The translations under genes and the position numbers were made by a program. Below are positions 45,163 to 53,916 of a stretch of 64,000 nucleotides of DNA, in pieces. Origin of the DNA: an uncultured bacterium (GTDB lineage Bacteria; Bacteroidota; Bacteroidia; Bacteroidales; Bacteroidaceae); the NCBI GenBank assembly GCA_905215345.1, contig CAJMPR010000007.1:135539-199538 (forward strand), written 5' to 3'. The notes below the pieces were generated by a model. The model saw only the letters and a program-made list of their open reading frames with translations. It had not been told where the DNA came from and did no database searches. Numbering within the stretch: the first letter of the stretch is position 1; each line of letters begins with the position of its first letter.

Positions 45163-47322
45163 TTATTTTACAGCGGCTTTCTTTGATGTCAATCCTAACT
45201 GTGCCAACCGACTGAAGAAACTGTGTAGGGTAGTATGCGGTGGCAACTCACCTGTAAAGGATTCTACTACTTCACGGTCGGCATTGTTCAGGTAAAGTGA
45301 CAACGGTGCACAACCCAAGATTTCTTTCATGGACTTCAAGCGTGAGTCATCATCTCTACCCCACAAGCGGCAGGCATTGGCGATAAGCAGGTTATAGTCG
45401 GCCTGTTTTACCACTACCAATGGAAGTGTGGCGCTGTTGATGGCGGGATATTCTACCAGAATGATATCAGGTTGCTGTTCGGCAGGGTTCAATTCCCAGA
45501 AGTCAGACAGTTTCTGTGCTTGAACATAGCGTTTATCTTCTGTTTCAAAATCTACGCCATATTTTACCAAACGTACACGAAGTCCTTCGGTAGCCCAATA
45601 ATCCATGAAATATTTGGCAAGGAACGATTTTCCTTCCCGTTCTTCCATACTAAGCAGATTAATGACAGTAGGTCGTCCGGGTATTAAGTATTTATTCAGT
45701 TGACGGCAGGCATAAGCTGCTGCGCGACGATTACAAGCTTTGAGGAAACCACGATATTTCAAGTTACTAATACCATTGAATGCCGCAATGACAGGCAAAC
45801 CGCTAAGGCGTTTGCTACGTTCCGGATCACGTAAGGTACGGTCCAGTAATTCAATAATGAGGAAGTAGCCTGTGATAAATACTAAACTGCCTACGAAAGC
45901 TGCCAATATATAGAATGCACGTTTGCGTCCGTTGTCGGTGAGCGGATATTCAGGGGGCGCAATAATCTGTAGGTTGGCCGTAGTCATCTTGAGGTTCTGT
46001 AGCCGCAGGCGTGCTTCGGATAAACCGCGGAGCTGCTCACGATAGGTATCTTCGGCAATACCGATGGCACGCTCTTTACGTTTTACTTGAGTACCTACAG
46101 GAGAAAAATCACGGTATTGGTCAGAAATACTACCTTGACGTTCCGTTAATACTTTTAATTCAGCTTTGGCTTTTGCCTCGTTTACACATGCCAAAAGCCA
46201 TTCATCAACCATATTCTCTATGCCGACTCCTTCTTTGGAAAAGTTATATTCATTTAAATTGTCGGAGAGTTGACTGATATTGGTCTCTGCTTTCTTCAAA
46301 GCTGCTTTATCTTTGGTAAGCTTTTCATTTTGATCATAGTTCTTATCTGAAGTAAATATCTCTTGCTCCAGAATATCTTGATTTAGATTAGTGATCTTTT
46401 CCAATTCTTTTAATAAGTTGGTATTATCCCGTATGATCTTTGCACGGATATCCATCTTGTCTTCTAACATTTGCCTGAGGGATACCGCACTTTCATAAGT
46501 ACGCTTGGCTGCTTCTTCGCGGTCGTCTACTTCATATTTGGTAACAGCAAGTGCTTTTGTCTGCTCATCATAGTTGATGACTTGTTTTTCTACGTTATAG
46601 TGCATCAAATCATCTTCTTCATCCGTCAGCTTTTTCTTGGCAAGGCGCACTTGCTCCTCAAAATAGGCAATCACATTGTTCGTTGCACTGAAACGAAGAA
46701 CTTCGTATGCTTTTATTAATTCATCTTCCAATATCTTGATTGTATTTTGAGCTATACCTGGGTCGGTACAGGTATATGATACGTCAATCAAGTCGCTGAC
46801 TCCTAATCGATTCACTTCTATTTTATCAAGTGCTTTGAAGCTGTAGAAAGGAACCGGTCGGCTATACATGGAATAAATAAAATTACTTCCACTTTCTTTA
46901 CGATATTTTTTGAAATTCTCTATGGTTTTATCTAAAGAAGAGCGATCAACTAATGCTAATACTTCTTTAGGAGTTACTTGCAGTAGCTGTCGATAATGTT
47001 TGGCTTGGATATACATGTTATCGTTCCATTCATCGCCGTATACGAAATTGGTAGCGAGTAAGCGGAGAGAAACGTTTTCCAATGTACTTTTGGATTTTGC
47101 TATATTGATTAAGTTATCAAAAGTACTGTTAACATTGATAATCTTGCTACCGTCAATAGATGTTTCGTTGGTGACACCGGCATATATGCTACTGTCTACC
47201 GTATAGTTAAAGGGTAGGAACTGCGTGAAATAGATCACTAAAGCCGTAACGATAAGGCTACCCCACAGCAACCAATAGCGGATGCGGTAGAAAAACTGGG
47301 TGACAAATTGTACTATATCCAT
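45163..47322 (-). CDS. Polysaccharide chain-length/co-polymerase protein with degenerate kinase domain
   Basis: 719 residues. Helix 1 near residues 15-35, a periplasmic Wzz region, long coiled coil (about 200-440) with GNVR-like end, helix 2 (AFYILAAFVGSLVFITGYFL), and a cytoplasmic part resembling a bacterial tyrosine kinase. That part keeps a loose P-loop (SMEEREGKSFLA) but lacks a Tyr-rich tail and the Walker A' Asp motif is not evident. It likely controls chain length and links polymerase to the outer-membrane partner next door, with weak or no kinase activity. Confidence 0.82.
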   Translation of the reverse strand: MDIVQFVTQFFYRIRYWLLWGSLIVTALVIYFTQFLPFNYTVDSSIYAGVTNETSIDGSKIINVNSTFDNLINIAKSKSTLENVSLRLLATNFVYGDEWNDNMYIQAKHYRQLLQVTPKEVLALVDRSSLDKTIENFKKYRKESGSNFIYSMYSRPVPFYSFKALDKIEVNRLGVSDLIDVSYTCTDPGIAQNTIKILEDELIKAYEVLRFSATNNVIAYFEEQVRLAKKKLTDEEDDLMHYNVEKQVINYDEQTKALAVTKYEVDDREEAAKRTYESAVSLRQMLEDKMDIRAKIIRDNTNLLKELEKITNLNQDILEQEIFTSDKNYDQNEKLTKDKAALKKAETNISQLSDNLNEYNFSKEGVGIENMVDEWLLACVNEAKAKAELKVLTERQGSISDQYRDFSPVGTQVKRKERAIGIAEDTYREQLRGLSEARLRLQNLKMTTANLQIIAPPEYPLTDNGRKRAFYILAAFVGSLVFITGYFLIIELLDRTLRDPERSKRLSGLPVIAAFNGISNLKYRGFLKACNRRAAAYACRQLNKYLIPGRPTVINLLSMEEREGKSFLAKYFMDYWATEGLRVRLVKYGVDFETEDKRYVQAQKLSDFWELNPAEQQPDIILVEYPAINSATLPLVVVKQADYNLLIANACRLWGRDDDSRLKSMKEILGCAPLSLYLNNADREVVESFTGELPPHTTLHSFFSRLAQLGLTSKKAAVK

Positions 47323-47328
47323 AAAGCC

Positions 47329-48180
47329 TTATTTTTCTTTTATGATTTTAACGTTAGTCAGCATTTCAAGTAGAATGATGGCGTTATGCAAGGATACACG
47401 ACTTTCTGCATAAGCAGTGACGGCACCTGAACGACGGGCACGTTCCAAAGACAATGATATTATGTCTATTTTTCCTTGTATAAAGTTATTCTCGGAAATT
47501 TTCATCTGAGCGTTATATAAAGCTGCATTTTCTGCTTTAGCTTTGATAGTAGCAAGTTGGGCGGTTACATTATTATATGCTTCCAATATCCTGAGTTTTC
47601 GTTCTTCCATTACTTCTTCTTGGGTATACTGCAATTGCTCGATCCGGTAGCGATAGTCTTTCAGCTTGATAGGACGATTGATAAGGTCTCCAAGACCTAC
47701 ACTGAAACTTGCTCCTACGTTAAAGGTATGGCGGGAACTGACGGAAACCGTTTCATACCAGTTTATATTTGTTTCACTGTTATTGTCTAATACGTTGTAA
47801 CGTCCAAATGCATAGTTGCTGTTCAGACGGAAATAATTCCACCAATTTCGTTTCTCTAAACGATATTGATTCTGAACTTGTTCAACTTGTGACTGCGCAC
47901 GTCTTACAGTGGCGTTTTCAGTTACAGCATCCAGAAAAACCGAGAGTGGAGGAAGTGTCAGACTATTAATCTTTTCAGGCGAATATTCTGCACCCTGCTG
48001 TGACGTGCTTCGTTCAAATTCAGTATCACTATCTTTTAAAAGTTGTAATACCTTGATCCGTTCTTCACGTGTCATATTGTCATGCTGGGCTTTCAGGTTT
48101 ACTGAACAGCATAACAGTACAAGGAGTACTATTTTGTATTTTTTGAGTACACTATATTTATGAGCCACACTATATTTCAT
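47329..48180 (-). CDS. TolC-like outer-membrane protein, short form
   Basis: 283 residues from ATG 48180 (MKYSVAHKYSV); the longer frame overlaps the sugar transferase gene. Signal peptide to about residue 32 (VNLKAQ). The mature part has alternating amphipathic helices and beta segments like one repeat of TolC (AVTENATVRRAQSQVEQVQN; FNVGASFSVGLGDL; a helix of about 70 residues with NNVTAQLATIKAKAENAALY). TolC itself has two repeats and about 450 residues. It lies where a Wza-type export protein would be expected, and no Wza-like gene is present, so it is the candidate exit pore or pore subunit. Confidence 0.7.
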   Translation of the reverse strand: MKYSVAHKYSVLKKYKIVLLVLLCCSVNLKAQHDNMTREERIKVLQLLKDSDTEFERSTSQQGAEYSPEKINSLTLPPLSVFLDAVTENATVRRAQSQVEQVQNQYRLEKRNWWNYFRLNSNYAFGRYNVLDNNSETNINWYETVSVSSRHTFNVGASFSVGLGDLINRPIKLKDYRYRIEQLQYTQEEVMEERKLRILEAYNNVTAQLATIKAKAENAALYNAQMKISENNFIQGKIDIISLSLERARRSGAVTAYAESRVSLHNAIILLEMLTNVKIIKEK

Positions 48181-48200
48181 TGAATTAACGGTTCTATAGT

Positions 48201-49370
48201 TTATACGTTTTCTTTTTGGATAAAAGCAGTAAAGGTTTTTAGAAGTATTTTTATGTCCAACCAAAAAGAAAAATCTTTAGCATACTTTATATCCAGTTGT
48301 TTACGTTCTTCGGCTGACATCTTACCGGCTCCACCGCGTTTTTCCACTTGCCACAATCCGGTAAGCCCTGCAGGAGCCATGAAACGGTCTATATAAGCAT
48401 CGCTGGTTAACAGTTCGGCTTCATAAAGGGGGAGGGGACGATTACCTACAATGCTCATGTCTCCTTTCAGTATATTGAACAACTGGGGTAATTCGTCAAT
48501 GCTGTACTTACGAATGATACGACCAATGCGCGTTACACGCGGGTCGTTCTCTATCTTCACAAATGTGTTTATCTTTTCCTGTGATTTTTGTTTGATAAAG
48601 TCTTCTTCGGAAATAACGAAATCGTCTGAAATCAAAAGATTCTCTTCTTCTTCGGGAGTACCGGTGAGGTCGTCCAGACGGATATCAGGAGCTTCGTCCG
48701 GAATATTTTCTTCTACATGATACTGGTTGAGCGCATTCAACTCCTTTAAACGCTTGTCCGCATTGGTATACATAGAGCGGAATTTCAGAAAGTTGAATAT
48801 CTGGTAATTACTGCCTACACGTTGGGATTTATAAATAATCTTTCCTTTACTTTCAAAACGGATAGCAATTGCAGTTCCAATAAGTAGGGGAGAAAGTATC
48901 AATATTGCACTTCCGGCAAACAACACGTCAAACGTACGTTTCCATAATGGAAGATGGAAAGTGTTGAGAACTTTACGATGAGTCTGACTGAATTCCTGCA
49001 TTTTATGATCTTTGCGTACTTTTAGAAACTTAGTCATACTGCGTATGTTTTCCTCATTTGCTTGCGGTACCAATGTATTGCAAACACCTGCTTGGAGATA
49101 AGCTTTTTTTTCCTCTGCCTCCAACTTGTCTGTCACAAGTATGATGTAAACCCGTGGAAATCGCTTGTGCAGAAAAGTTATTTCTTTACAGTCTTTATCT
49201 GAGTTGGTGGACTGTTCGTAAAGGATGGAGGTATTATACCGTTCACGAATGCCATCTATAACTTTTGCGGCTTTGTTCGTTGAAGATACAGCAACAAACA
49301 TACCTCCTGTCACTTTACTCAAGTGATCAATAATGGTTCGGTTAGTGCCTATATAGATGTAGTATAACAT
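48201..49370 (-). CDS. Pseudo-receiver fused to initiating sugar-phosphate transferase
   Basis: 389 residues. Residues 141-389 are a bacterial sugar transferase (PF02397 type, WcaJ-like): PLWKRTFDVL, one membrane segment (149-170), KSQRVG (181-186), FLKFRSM (194-200), then the catalytic SIDELPQLFNILKGDMSIVG and AGLTGLWQV. Such enzymes put the first sugar phosphate on undecaprenyl phosphate. An insert of about 75 acidic residues splits the domain. Residues 1 to about 118 look like a response-regulator receiver (VYIILVTDKLEAEEKKAYLQ then AGVCNTLVPQ) but lack the phosphorylated Asp. The fusion suggests control by contact with the neighbouring CheY-like protein. Confidence 0.82.
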   Translation of the reverse strand: MLYYIYIGTNRTIIDHLSKVTGGMFVAVSSTNKAAKVIDGIRERYNTSILYEQSTNSDKDCKEITFLHKRFPRVYIILVTDKLEAEEKKAYLQAGVCNTLVPQANEENIRSMTKFLKVRKDHKMQEFSQTHRKVLNTFHLPLWKRTFDVLFAGSAILILSPLLIGTAIAIRFESKGKIIYKSQRVGSNYQIFNFLKFRSMYTNADKRLKELNALNQYHVEENIPDEAPDIRLDDLTGTPEEEENLLISDDFVISEEDFIKQKSQEKINTFVKIENDPRVTRIGRIIRKYSIDELPQLFNILKGDMSIVGNRPLPLYEAELLTSDAYIDRFMAPAGLTGLWQVEKRGGAGKMSAEERKQLDIKYAKDFSFWLDIKILLKTFTAFIQKENV

Positions 49371-49385
49371 ATAATTCGTTGATTT

Positions 49386-49748
49386 CTATAAAAGGAATCT
49401 TTTGATACGTGCCTTTAACTCCATGGGATTAAAAGGTTTAAGTATATAGTCAGCTGCTCCTGCTTCAAGAAGATGGATACGTTCCGTAGTACTTTCTTCA
49501 CTGGATAACATTACTACCGGGATATGCTTCCATAACTCGTTCCCTTTCAGGAAAAAAAGAAACTCGTCACCAGTCATAAATGGCATACGTATATCGGAAA
49601 TAATGAGATCCGGTTCATTTCCTTCGTGCAGCCAGTCTATGGCTTTCAAAGGATCTTCAAAATATTCCAGATCATACTCCTTGCCTAAGTACATGGAAAG
49701 CACCTTACCTATAGAGGCTTTGTCATCAACTAATAATATCTTTTTCAT
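49386..49748 (-). CDS. Single-domain response regulator (CheY-like)
   Basis: 120 residues, receiver domain only. Acidic pocket D8/D9 (LLVDDKAS), phosphoacceptor D52 (IISDIRMPFMTGDEF), the Thr/Ser position in VVMLSSEES and conserved Lys in YILKPF. It has no output domain, so it acts by protein contact. First gene of the minus polysaccharide block, 15 bp before the transferase that carries a receiver-like domain. No histidine kinase is in the block. A -7 box TATTTTTG lies at 49801-49808 on the minus strand. Confidence 0.92.
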   Translation of the reverse strand: MKKILLVDDKASIGKVLSMYLGKEYDLEYFEDPLKAIDWLHEGNEPDLIISDIRMPFMTGDEFLFFLKGNELWKHIPVVMLSSEESTTERIHLLEAGAADYILKPFNPMELKARIKRFLL

Positions 49749-49800
49749 TGTCTATGTTTGTTCTAAGCTATATTGTTTGTTTTGTTAATGATTTTAATAA

Positions 49801-49808
49801 CAAAAATA
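49801..49808 (-). promoter_or_regulatory. -7 promoter box of the minus polysaccharide block
   Basis: TATTTTTG on the minus strand, about 55 bases before the response regulator start; no clear -33 box. Confidence 0.4.
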
Positions 49809-49887
49809 GCTATTATTTTCTGTTATTTTAGCGTGATTCATAAAGACAATGAATGGATGTTAACTACATTTAACCAATTTGTGGGAA

Positions 49888-49933
49888 AAAACGTGAGAAA
49901 GCGCACAAACAGACACTTTCTCACGTTTTTTTT
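49888..49933. terminator. Terminator downstream of the LruC lipoprotein gene
   Basis: AAACGTGAGAAAG pairs with CTTTCTCACGTTT; A-run before and T-run after make it work on both strands. On the minus strand it ends the lipoprotein transcript before the regulator promoter. Confidence 0.88.
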
Positions 49934-49960
49934 CTATATCAAAAGATTATATTTCCTTTG

Positions 49961-52441
49961 TTACTTGTTTAGCGGACTTAGGTTTTCGATGGGATATGCC
50001 TTACTATCATGAGAGGTGTACCATGTCTTATCTTTTTGCCCACCGGAAGTTATCCATGATTGGAACTTGTTATATACTTTGGTTATCTTCTCCCATTCTT
50101 GAGGCCATGCAAATTCTTGCGGGATAATAACAGCCCAGGCTAAATTTTCTCCACTCAAGTAGTATTTGTTGGCTTCGATAGAGGAGTCATCATTACCGGT
50201 CTTAAAAAACTGAGTACCTCCTAAATCTGTTGGAGCAAACCCGGCCACGTGTATTTCCGTACGTTTACCTAGTCTGGTTGTGGGAGTTGTAACAATGAAA
50301 ATATCCAGATTATTAATGTTCAAGTCTTCCGGTTTTATATTTGCATTAGTCGGAATTTCCATAATAATATTATATTCCTTTGTATCTTTTTTAAAAGGTT
50401 TATCAGGTTGGTCTATGGTGTTTATGCGTTTTTCCGAATTGGTGTATTCGCCACCCCACAATTCATTATGTGCATTTGTGAAGAGTGCACACGTCGCGGC
50501 ATTCTGTCCTGTTTCGAAAGATGCACCATTACCATTGATGGTAAATTTATCAAGCTGTATATTTTGAGGCAACTTGACAAAACGGATACCGGCTCCCAGT
50601 TTCTTGGTTGCGCCAACAGCACGCAAATCAAGAGTCATTCTGAGACGTGTTACTATACCGTTTTTGTCGATATCCATATTCTTTTTAGACATTACAAGAA
50701 CGAGGTCATTCATATCAAAGTCGCCATAGGCAGGCCAGTTATCTTCAAAAACAAATGTGTAAATATCACTGTCACCAATCTCTATGGGGAATGTGGGATC
50801 GGTAGGTTCGCCGCCAGGATTTCCCTCGTTGAATATGCCGCCGCAAGTTTCTATTGTATATTTGGATTCGTCAAAACCCGTGTTGACGCTCTGATTTACT
50901 TGGAACGGATTATCTTTATCGGGACCTGTTATTTTCCCTTCAATAACGAGATTTCCCAAAAGTTGAACATGCGTAGGTTCGGTAAAGTTGATTTCTTCTT
51001 CAACTTTGATCATGGATTTATCTTCATTTCCCTGTATGTTCTTTGCCTGGAATTTTACATTACCTGACAAAACTTTAAACTTGATTGCCTTAATCATTGA
51101 GCCATTTATGAGTGTAAATGTTGCGTCAGTCTGGCTTTCTACATAAGGAACCGGCAACCACTCTTTGTCTGTGGGGTTATTTCTACCACCGGTGATTGAA
51201 CCTTTATTCAACATTACATTTCTAAAATAGAATTCCTTTTTAACAATGAATGTACAGTTGTTATATAGAGCATCTTCAGAACTGTTTTTGCAGATGTTTA
51301 CTTCAATAAAGCCATTGTTAACTATGGTTGCACCTCCGTAAAGTCCGTCAGAGGTGATGGATGCTTTGTCGTAATTAGCTATTACGCACTTTTTATCATC
51401 ATTAGTCTGTATCTTTCCGCCAACGGTTATTGTTCCATGATTAAATATCTCTGAGTCTGTTATATGGAAGTTTTCTTCTACATTGACCACTGCTTCGGCT
51501 GCGTTGTATAATACTGTACCGGTATTGAATCCCTGACCGTCGTTGTATTGACTTCTGATGCCGTTAGCTTGTATCGTTCCAAAGTTTTTAATGAGTACAT
51601 TGGTTGCAGTAGAAAGGTAGCGGCAATTTACTATACCGCCGGTTTGAACAGTGAGTGATGATTTGTCGGAAACCATAAATCCATTATTGGGAGCTATAAT
51701 CTTTCCTCCATTAAACACTACAATATCAAGTCCTTGGGGAGTTGCTCCATCTAAGTCCCATGTACCTAATACATAGACCGTAGCACGACCATTATCGCAA
51801 CGTAGCGCTTTGGCGTATGTCTCACCTGATTTTACAACAAAAATTTCTCCATTGTCTATTGTTCCCCAAGAAGTAGGGGTTGCCGATTCTGAAGGCACAT
51901 TGTAGTTCTCCTCCGTATATTCCGGATCTTTAACATTATCCCAGCCACTTGTGCCGGGAGATTGTATGGCACGTGCTATCGCTCTGGTCTCTGTCGCGAC
52001 ATAATATAACTTACAGTCTAATGCTCCTCCATTTTCAGGAACGTTGTATTCATATACCTCCTTGCGTTGATTAGGATCCGTTTGACGGATAAATAAACGT
52101 GTCAGCGCTTTGGAAATATTAATCTCTGCGTAATAACTCTTGTCTTTATTTGCCAAGCCAACAGCAATCGGGGAGATTCCAGCTTCATTCAACGGGTTAC
52201 TGGTGAAGACTTCAACCAGATATTGGTATTTACCATTAAATTCATCTTTTACCTCGACGTTTAAATTCACAGAGTTAATCATCGACCAATTAAAGCCATC
52301 AGGGGCAGAAAAATCTTCTCCCAATGGATTCGTGCCAGTGTGTATTCCTTTCTCCGGATCATACACGTCATCCGCACAACCGGCGAACGTCAACGTACTT
52401 ACGATGACTGCCATTACTGAGAATCGGTTTAATAATTTCAT
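49961..52441 (-). CDS. LruC-domain (DUF4842) lipoprotein
   Basis: 826 residues. Lipoprotein signal with Cys22 (VSTLTFAGC). The N-terminal part is a DUF4114-less beta region; the middle (about 200-540) is rich in short beta repeats with many Asn and Gly (VVFNGGKIIAPN, NHGTITVGGKIQTNDD), like a right-handed beta helix. The C-terminal LruC region contains NWPAYGDFDMNDLVLVMSKK and TRLRMTLDLRAVGATKKLGA. Such proteins are surface lipoproteins of Bacteroidetes with unknown function. It lies next to the polysaccharide block but has its own promoter (TACCTTTG, 52523-52530 minus). Confidence 0.85.
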   Translation of the reverse strand: MKLLNRFSVMAVIVSTLTFAGCADDVYDPEKGIHTGTNPLGEDFSAPDGFNWSMINSVNLNVEVKDEFNGKYQYLVEVFTSNPLNEAGISPIAVGLANKDKSYYAEINISKALTRLFIRQTDPNQRKEVYEYNVPENGGALDCKLYYVATETRAIARAIQSPGTSGWDNVKDPEYTEENYNVPSESATPTSWGTIDNGEIFVVKSGETYAKALRCDNGRATVYVLGTWDLDGATPQGLDIVVFNGGKIIAPNNGFMVSDKSSLTVQTGGIVNCRYLSTATNVLIKNFGTIQANGIRSQYNDGQGFNTGTVLYNAAEAVVNVEENFHITDSEIFNHGTITVGGKIQTNDDKKCVIANYDKASITSDGLYGGATIVNNGFIEVNICKNSSEDALYNNCTFIVKKEFYFRNVMLNKGSITGGRNNPTDKEWLPVPYVESQTDATFTLINGSMIKAIKFKVLSGNVKFQAKNIQGNEDKSMIKVEEEINFTEPTHVQLLGNLVIEGKITGPDKDNPFQVNQSVNTGFDESKYTIETCGGIFNEGNPGGEPTDPTFPIEIGDSDIYTFVFEDNWPAYGDFDMNDLVLVMSKKNMDIDKNGIVTRLRMTLDLRAVGATKKLGAGIRFVKLPQNIQLDKFTINGNGASFETGQNAATCALFTNAHNELWGGEYTNSEKRINTIDQPDKPFKKDTKEYNIIMEIPTNANIKPEDLNINNLDIFIVTTPTTRLGKRTEIHVAGFAPTDLGGTQFFKTGNDDSSIEANKYYLSGENLAWAVIIPQEFAWPQEWEKITKVYNKFQSWITSGGQKDKTWYTSHDSKAYPIENLSPLNK

Positions 52442-52522
52442 AAGCTAATCAATATACCTTTTAAAATACTTGCTACTCTCTCTCTTTGCACAGAATAATC
52501 AAGTTTTTGATTGTTCTCGCAG

Positions 52523-52530
52523 CAAAGGTA
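52523..52530 (-). promoter_or_regulatory. -7 promoter box of the LruC lipoprotein
   Basis: TACCTTTG on the minus strand, about 80 bases before the start; a TTG-like -33 element lies 18 bp upstream. The rest of the gap to 52703 is AT-rich without visible features. Confidence 0.45.
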
Positions 52531-52703
52531 GTCATTTTATTTAGATTACAACTTGTAAATATTGTCTTTTTTGATAATAAAAGGTGTGTTTTTTGTTAAA
52601 TATGACTATTGTTTAGCTCTAAAACTTGTAAATGATGTTCAAACAATGACGGGTAGGGAATAGATATATCGGTGAAAAGTGAATAAATTTGTAAGGGGGA
52701 GAA

Positions 52704-53744
52704 TTACTCTTTGGTAATTTCTCCCGCTATATCTGAGTTCATTCGATGACGGATTTCAGTCTGATTGAGTCCATGCCCCAAGAGAAACATGAGTTTGGTA
52801 ACAGCGCATTCCGGGGTACTGTCATATCCGCTGATGACACCGGCCTGGACAAGTTGCAGTCCGGTTCCGTAGCGTTCCATTTCAACGGCGCCACTTTGGC
52901 ATTGAGTGATGTTTACAATGATAATACCTCGTTCGGTCGCATCCTTTAGTTGACGAATAAACCACTCTTTCTGGGGTGCATTACCCGAGCCAAAAGTTTT
53001 TAGTACCACTGCTTTCAGTCCGGGAACATGAAGCACGGAGTTGATAATGCTTTCCTGAATTCCCGGAAAAAGGGTGAGTACCACTACGTTAGTATCAAAA
53101 AGATAATGCGGTTTCATAGGGCGCGTAGGCTCAGGACGGCGAATCAGATGTTCATTGTAGCGAATGTGAATACCCGCCTTTGCCAAAGTAGGGTAGTTGA
53201 ACGACCGGAATGCATTAAAATTCTCGGCATTGATTTTAGTGGTGCGGTTTCCACGCATTAATTCGTTTTCAAAAAATATACATACTTCCGGTACAACAGG
53301 AGTACCGTCCGGACGTTTGGCGGCAGCTATTTCGATAGCCGTGATCAGATTCTCTTTTCCATCTGTACGCAATGTCCCGATAGGGAGTTGTGAGCCCGTG
53401 AGAATAACGGGTTTTGCCAGGTTTTCGAGCATGAAGCTGAGAGCTGATGCCGTATATGCCATCGTATCGGTTCCATGTAAGATGACAAAACCATCAAAAT
53501 TGTCATAATTGTAGTTTATAATCTTTACAATCTTAGCCCAAAGAGAAGGTTCCATATCAGAGGAATCGATAGGTGGATCGAACTGATAGGACGAAATGTG
53601 ATAATTGAATCGTTTCAGTTCGGGAACATGTTTGAGCAAGTGATCGAAATTAAAATTTTCAAGAGCACCGGTTTCCGGGTTTTCTATCATTCCGATAGTA
53701 CCTCCTGTGTAAATCAAGAGTACAGAGGGGTAATCTGCTTTCAT
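52704..53744 (-). CDS. ansA: Type I (cytoplasmic) L-asparaginase
   Basis: 346 residues from ATG 53744 (MKADYPSVLLIYTGGTIG). Hydrolyses asparagine to aspartate and ammonia. Both catalytic Thr regions are seen: YTGGTIGM near residue 14 and VILHGTDTMAYTASALSFML near residue 95, plus VVLKTFGSGNAP. No signal peptide, so cytoplasmic type I. A -7 box TATCTTTG (53775-53782 minus) overlaps the codons of a longer frame and supports the chosen start. Confidence 0.92.
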   Translation of the reverse strand: MKADYPSVLLIYTGGTIGMIENPETGALENFNFDHLLKHVPELKRFNYHISSYQFDPPIDSSDMEPSLWAKIVKIINYNYDNFDGFVILHGTDTMAYTASALSFMLENLAKPVILTGSQLPIGTLRTDGKENLITAIEIAAAKRPDGTPVVPEVCIFFENELMRGNRTTKINAENFNAFRSFNYPTLAKAGIHIRYNEHLIRRPEPTRPMKPHYLFDTNVVVLTLFPGIQESIINSVLHVPGLKAVVLKTFGSGNAPQKEWFIRQLKDATERGIIIVNITQCQSGAVEMERYGTGLQLVQAGVISGYDSTPECAVTKLMFLLGHGLNQTEIRHRMNSDIAGEITKE

Positions 53745-53791
53745 AATTTTCTTGTTTCTGTTATTTTTCGGGCACAAAGATAGGAGAAAAA

Positions 53792-53916
53792 AGTGATTAG
53801 TGATGAGTGATTAGTGATTTGTTTGTGTTTTCATACTATAAAAAGCAAGTATAGTCCCTCATCCCTAATCACTCATCACTAATCTCTAATCACTATTCCC
53901 TCATCACTAATCACTC
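53792..53916. repeat. Inverted GTGATTAGTGATGA repeat between ansA and trpA
   Basis: AGTGATTAGTGATGAGTGAT and more at 53792-53819 has an inverted, longer counterpart (CTAATCACTCATCACTAATC and onward) at 53857-53916. The end of the second arm forms the stop codon of trpA. Confidence 0.7.
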
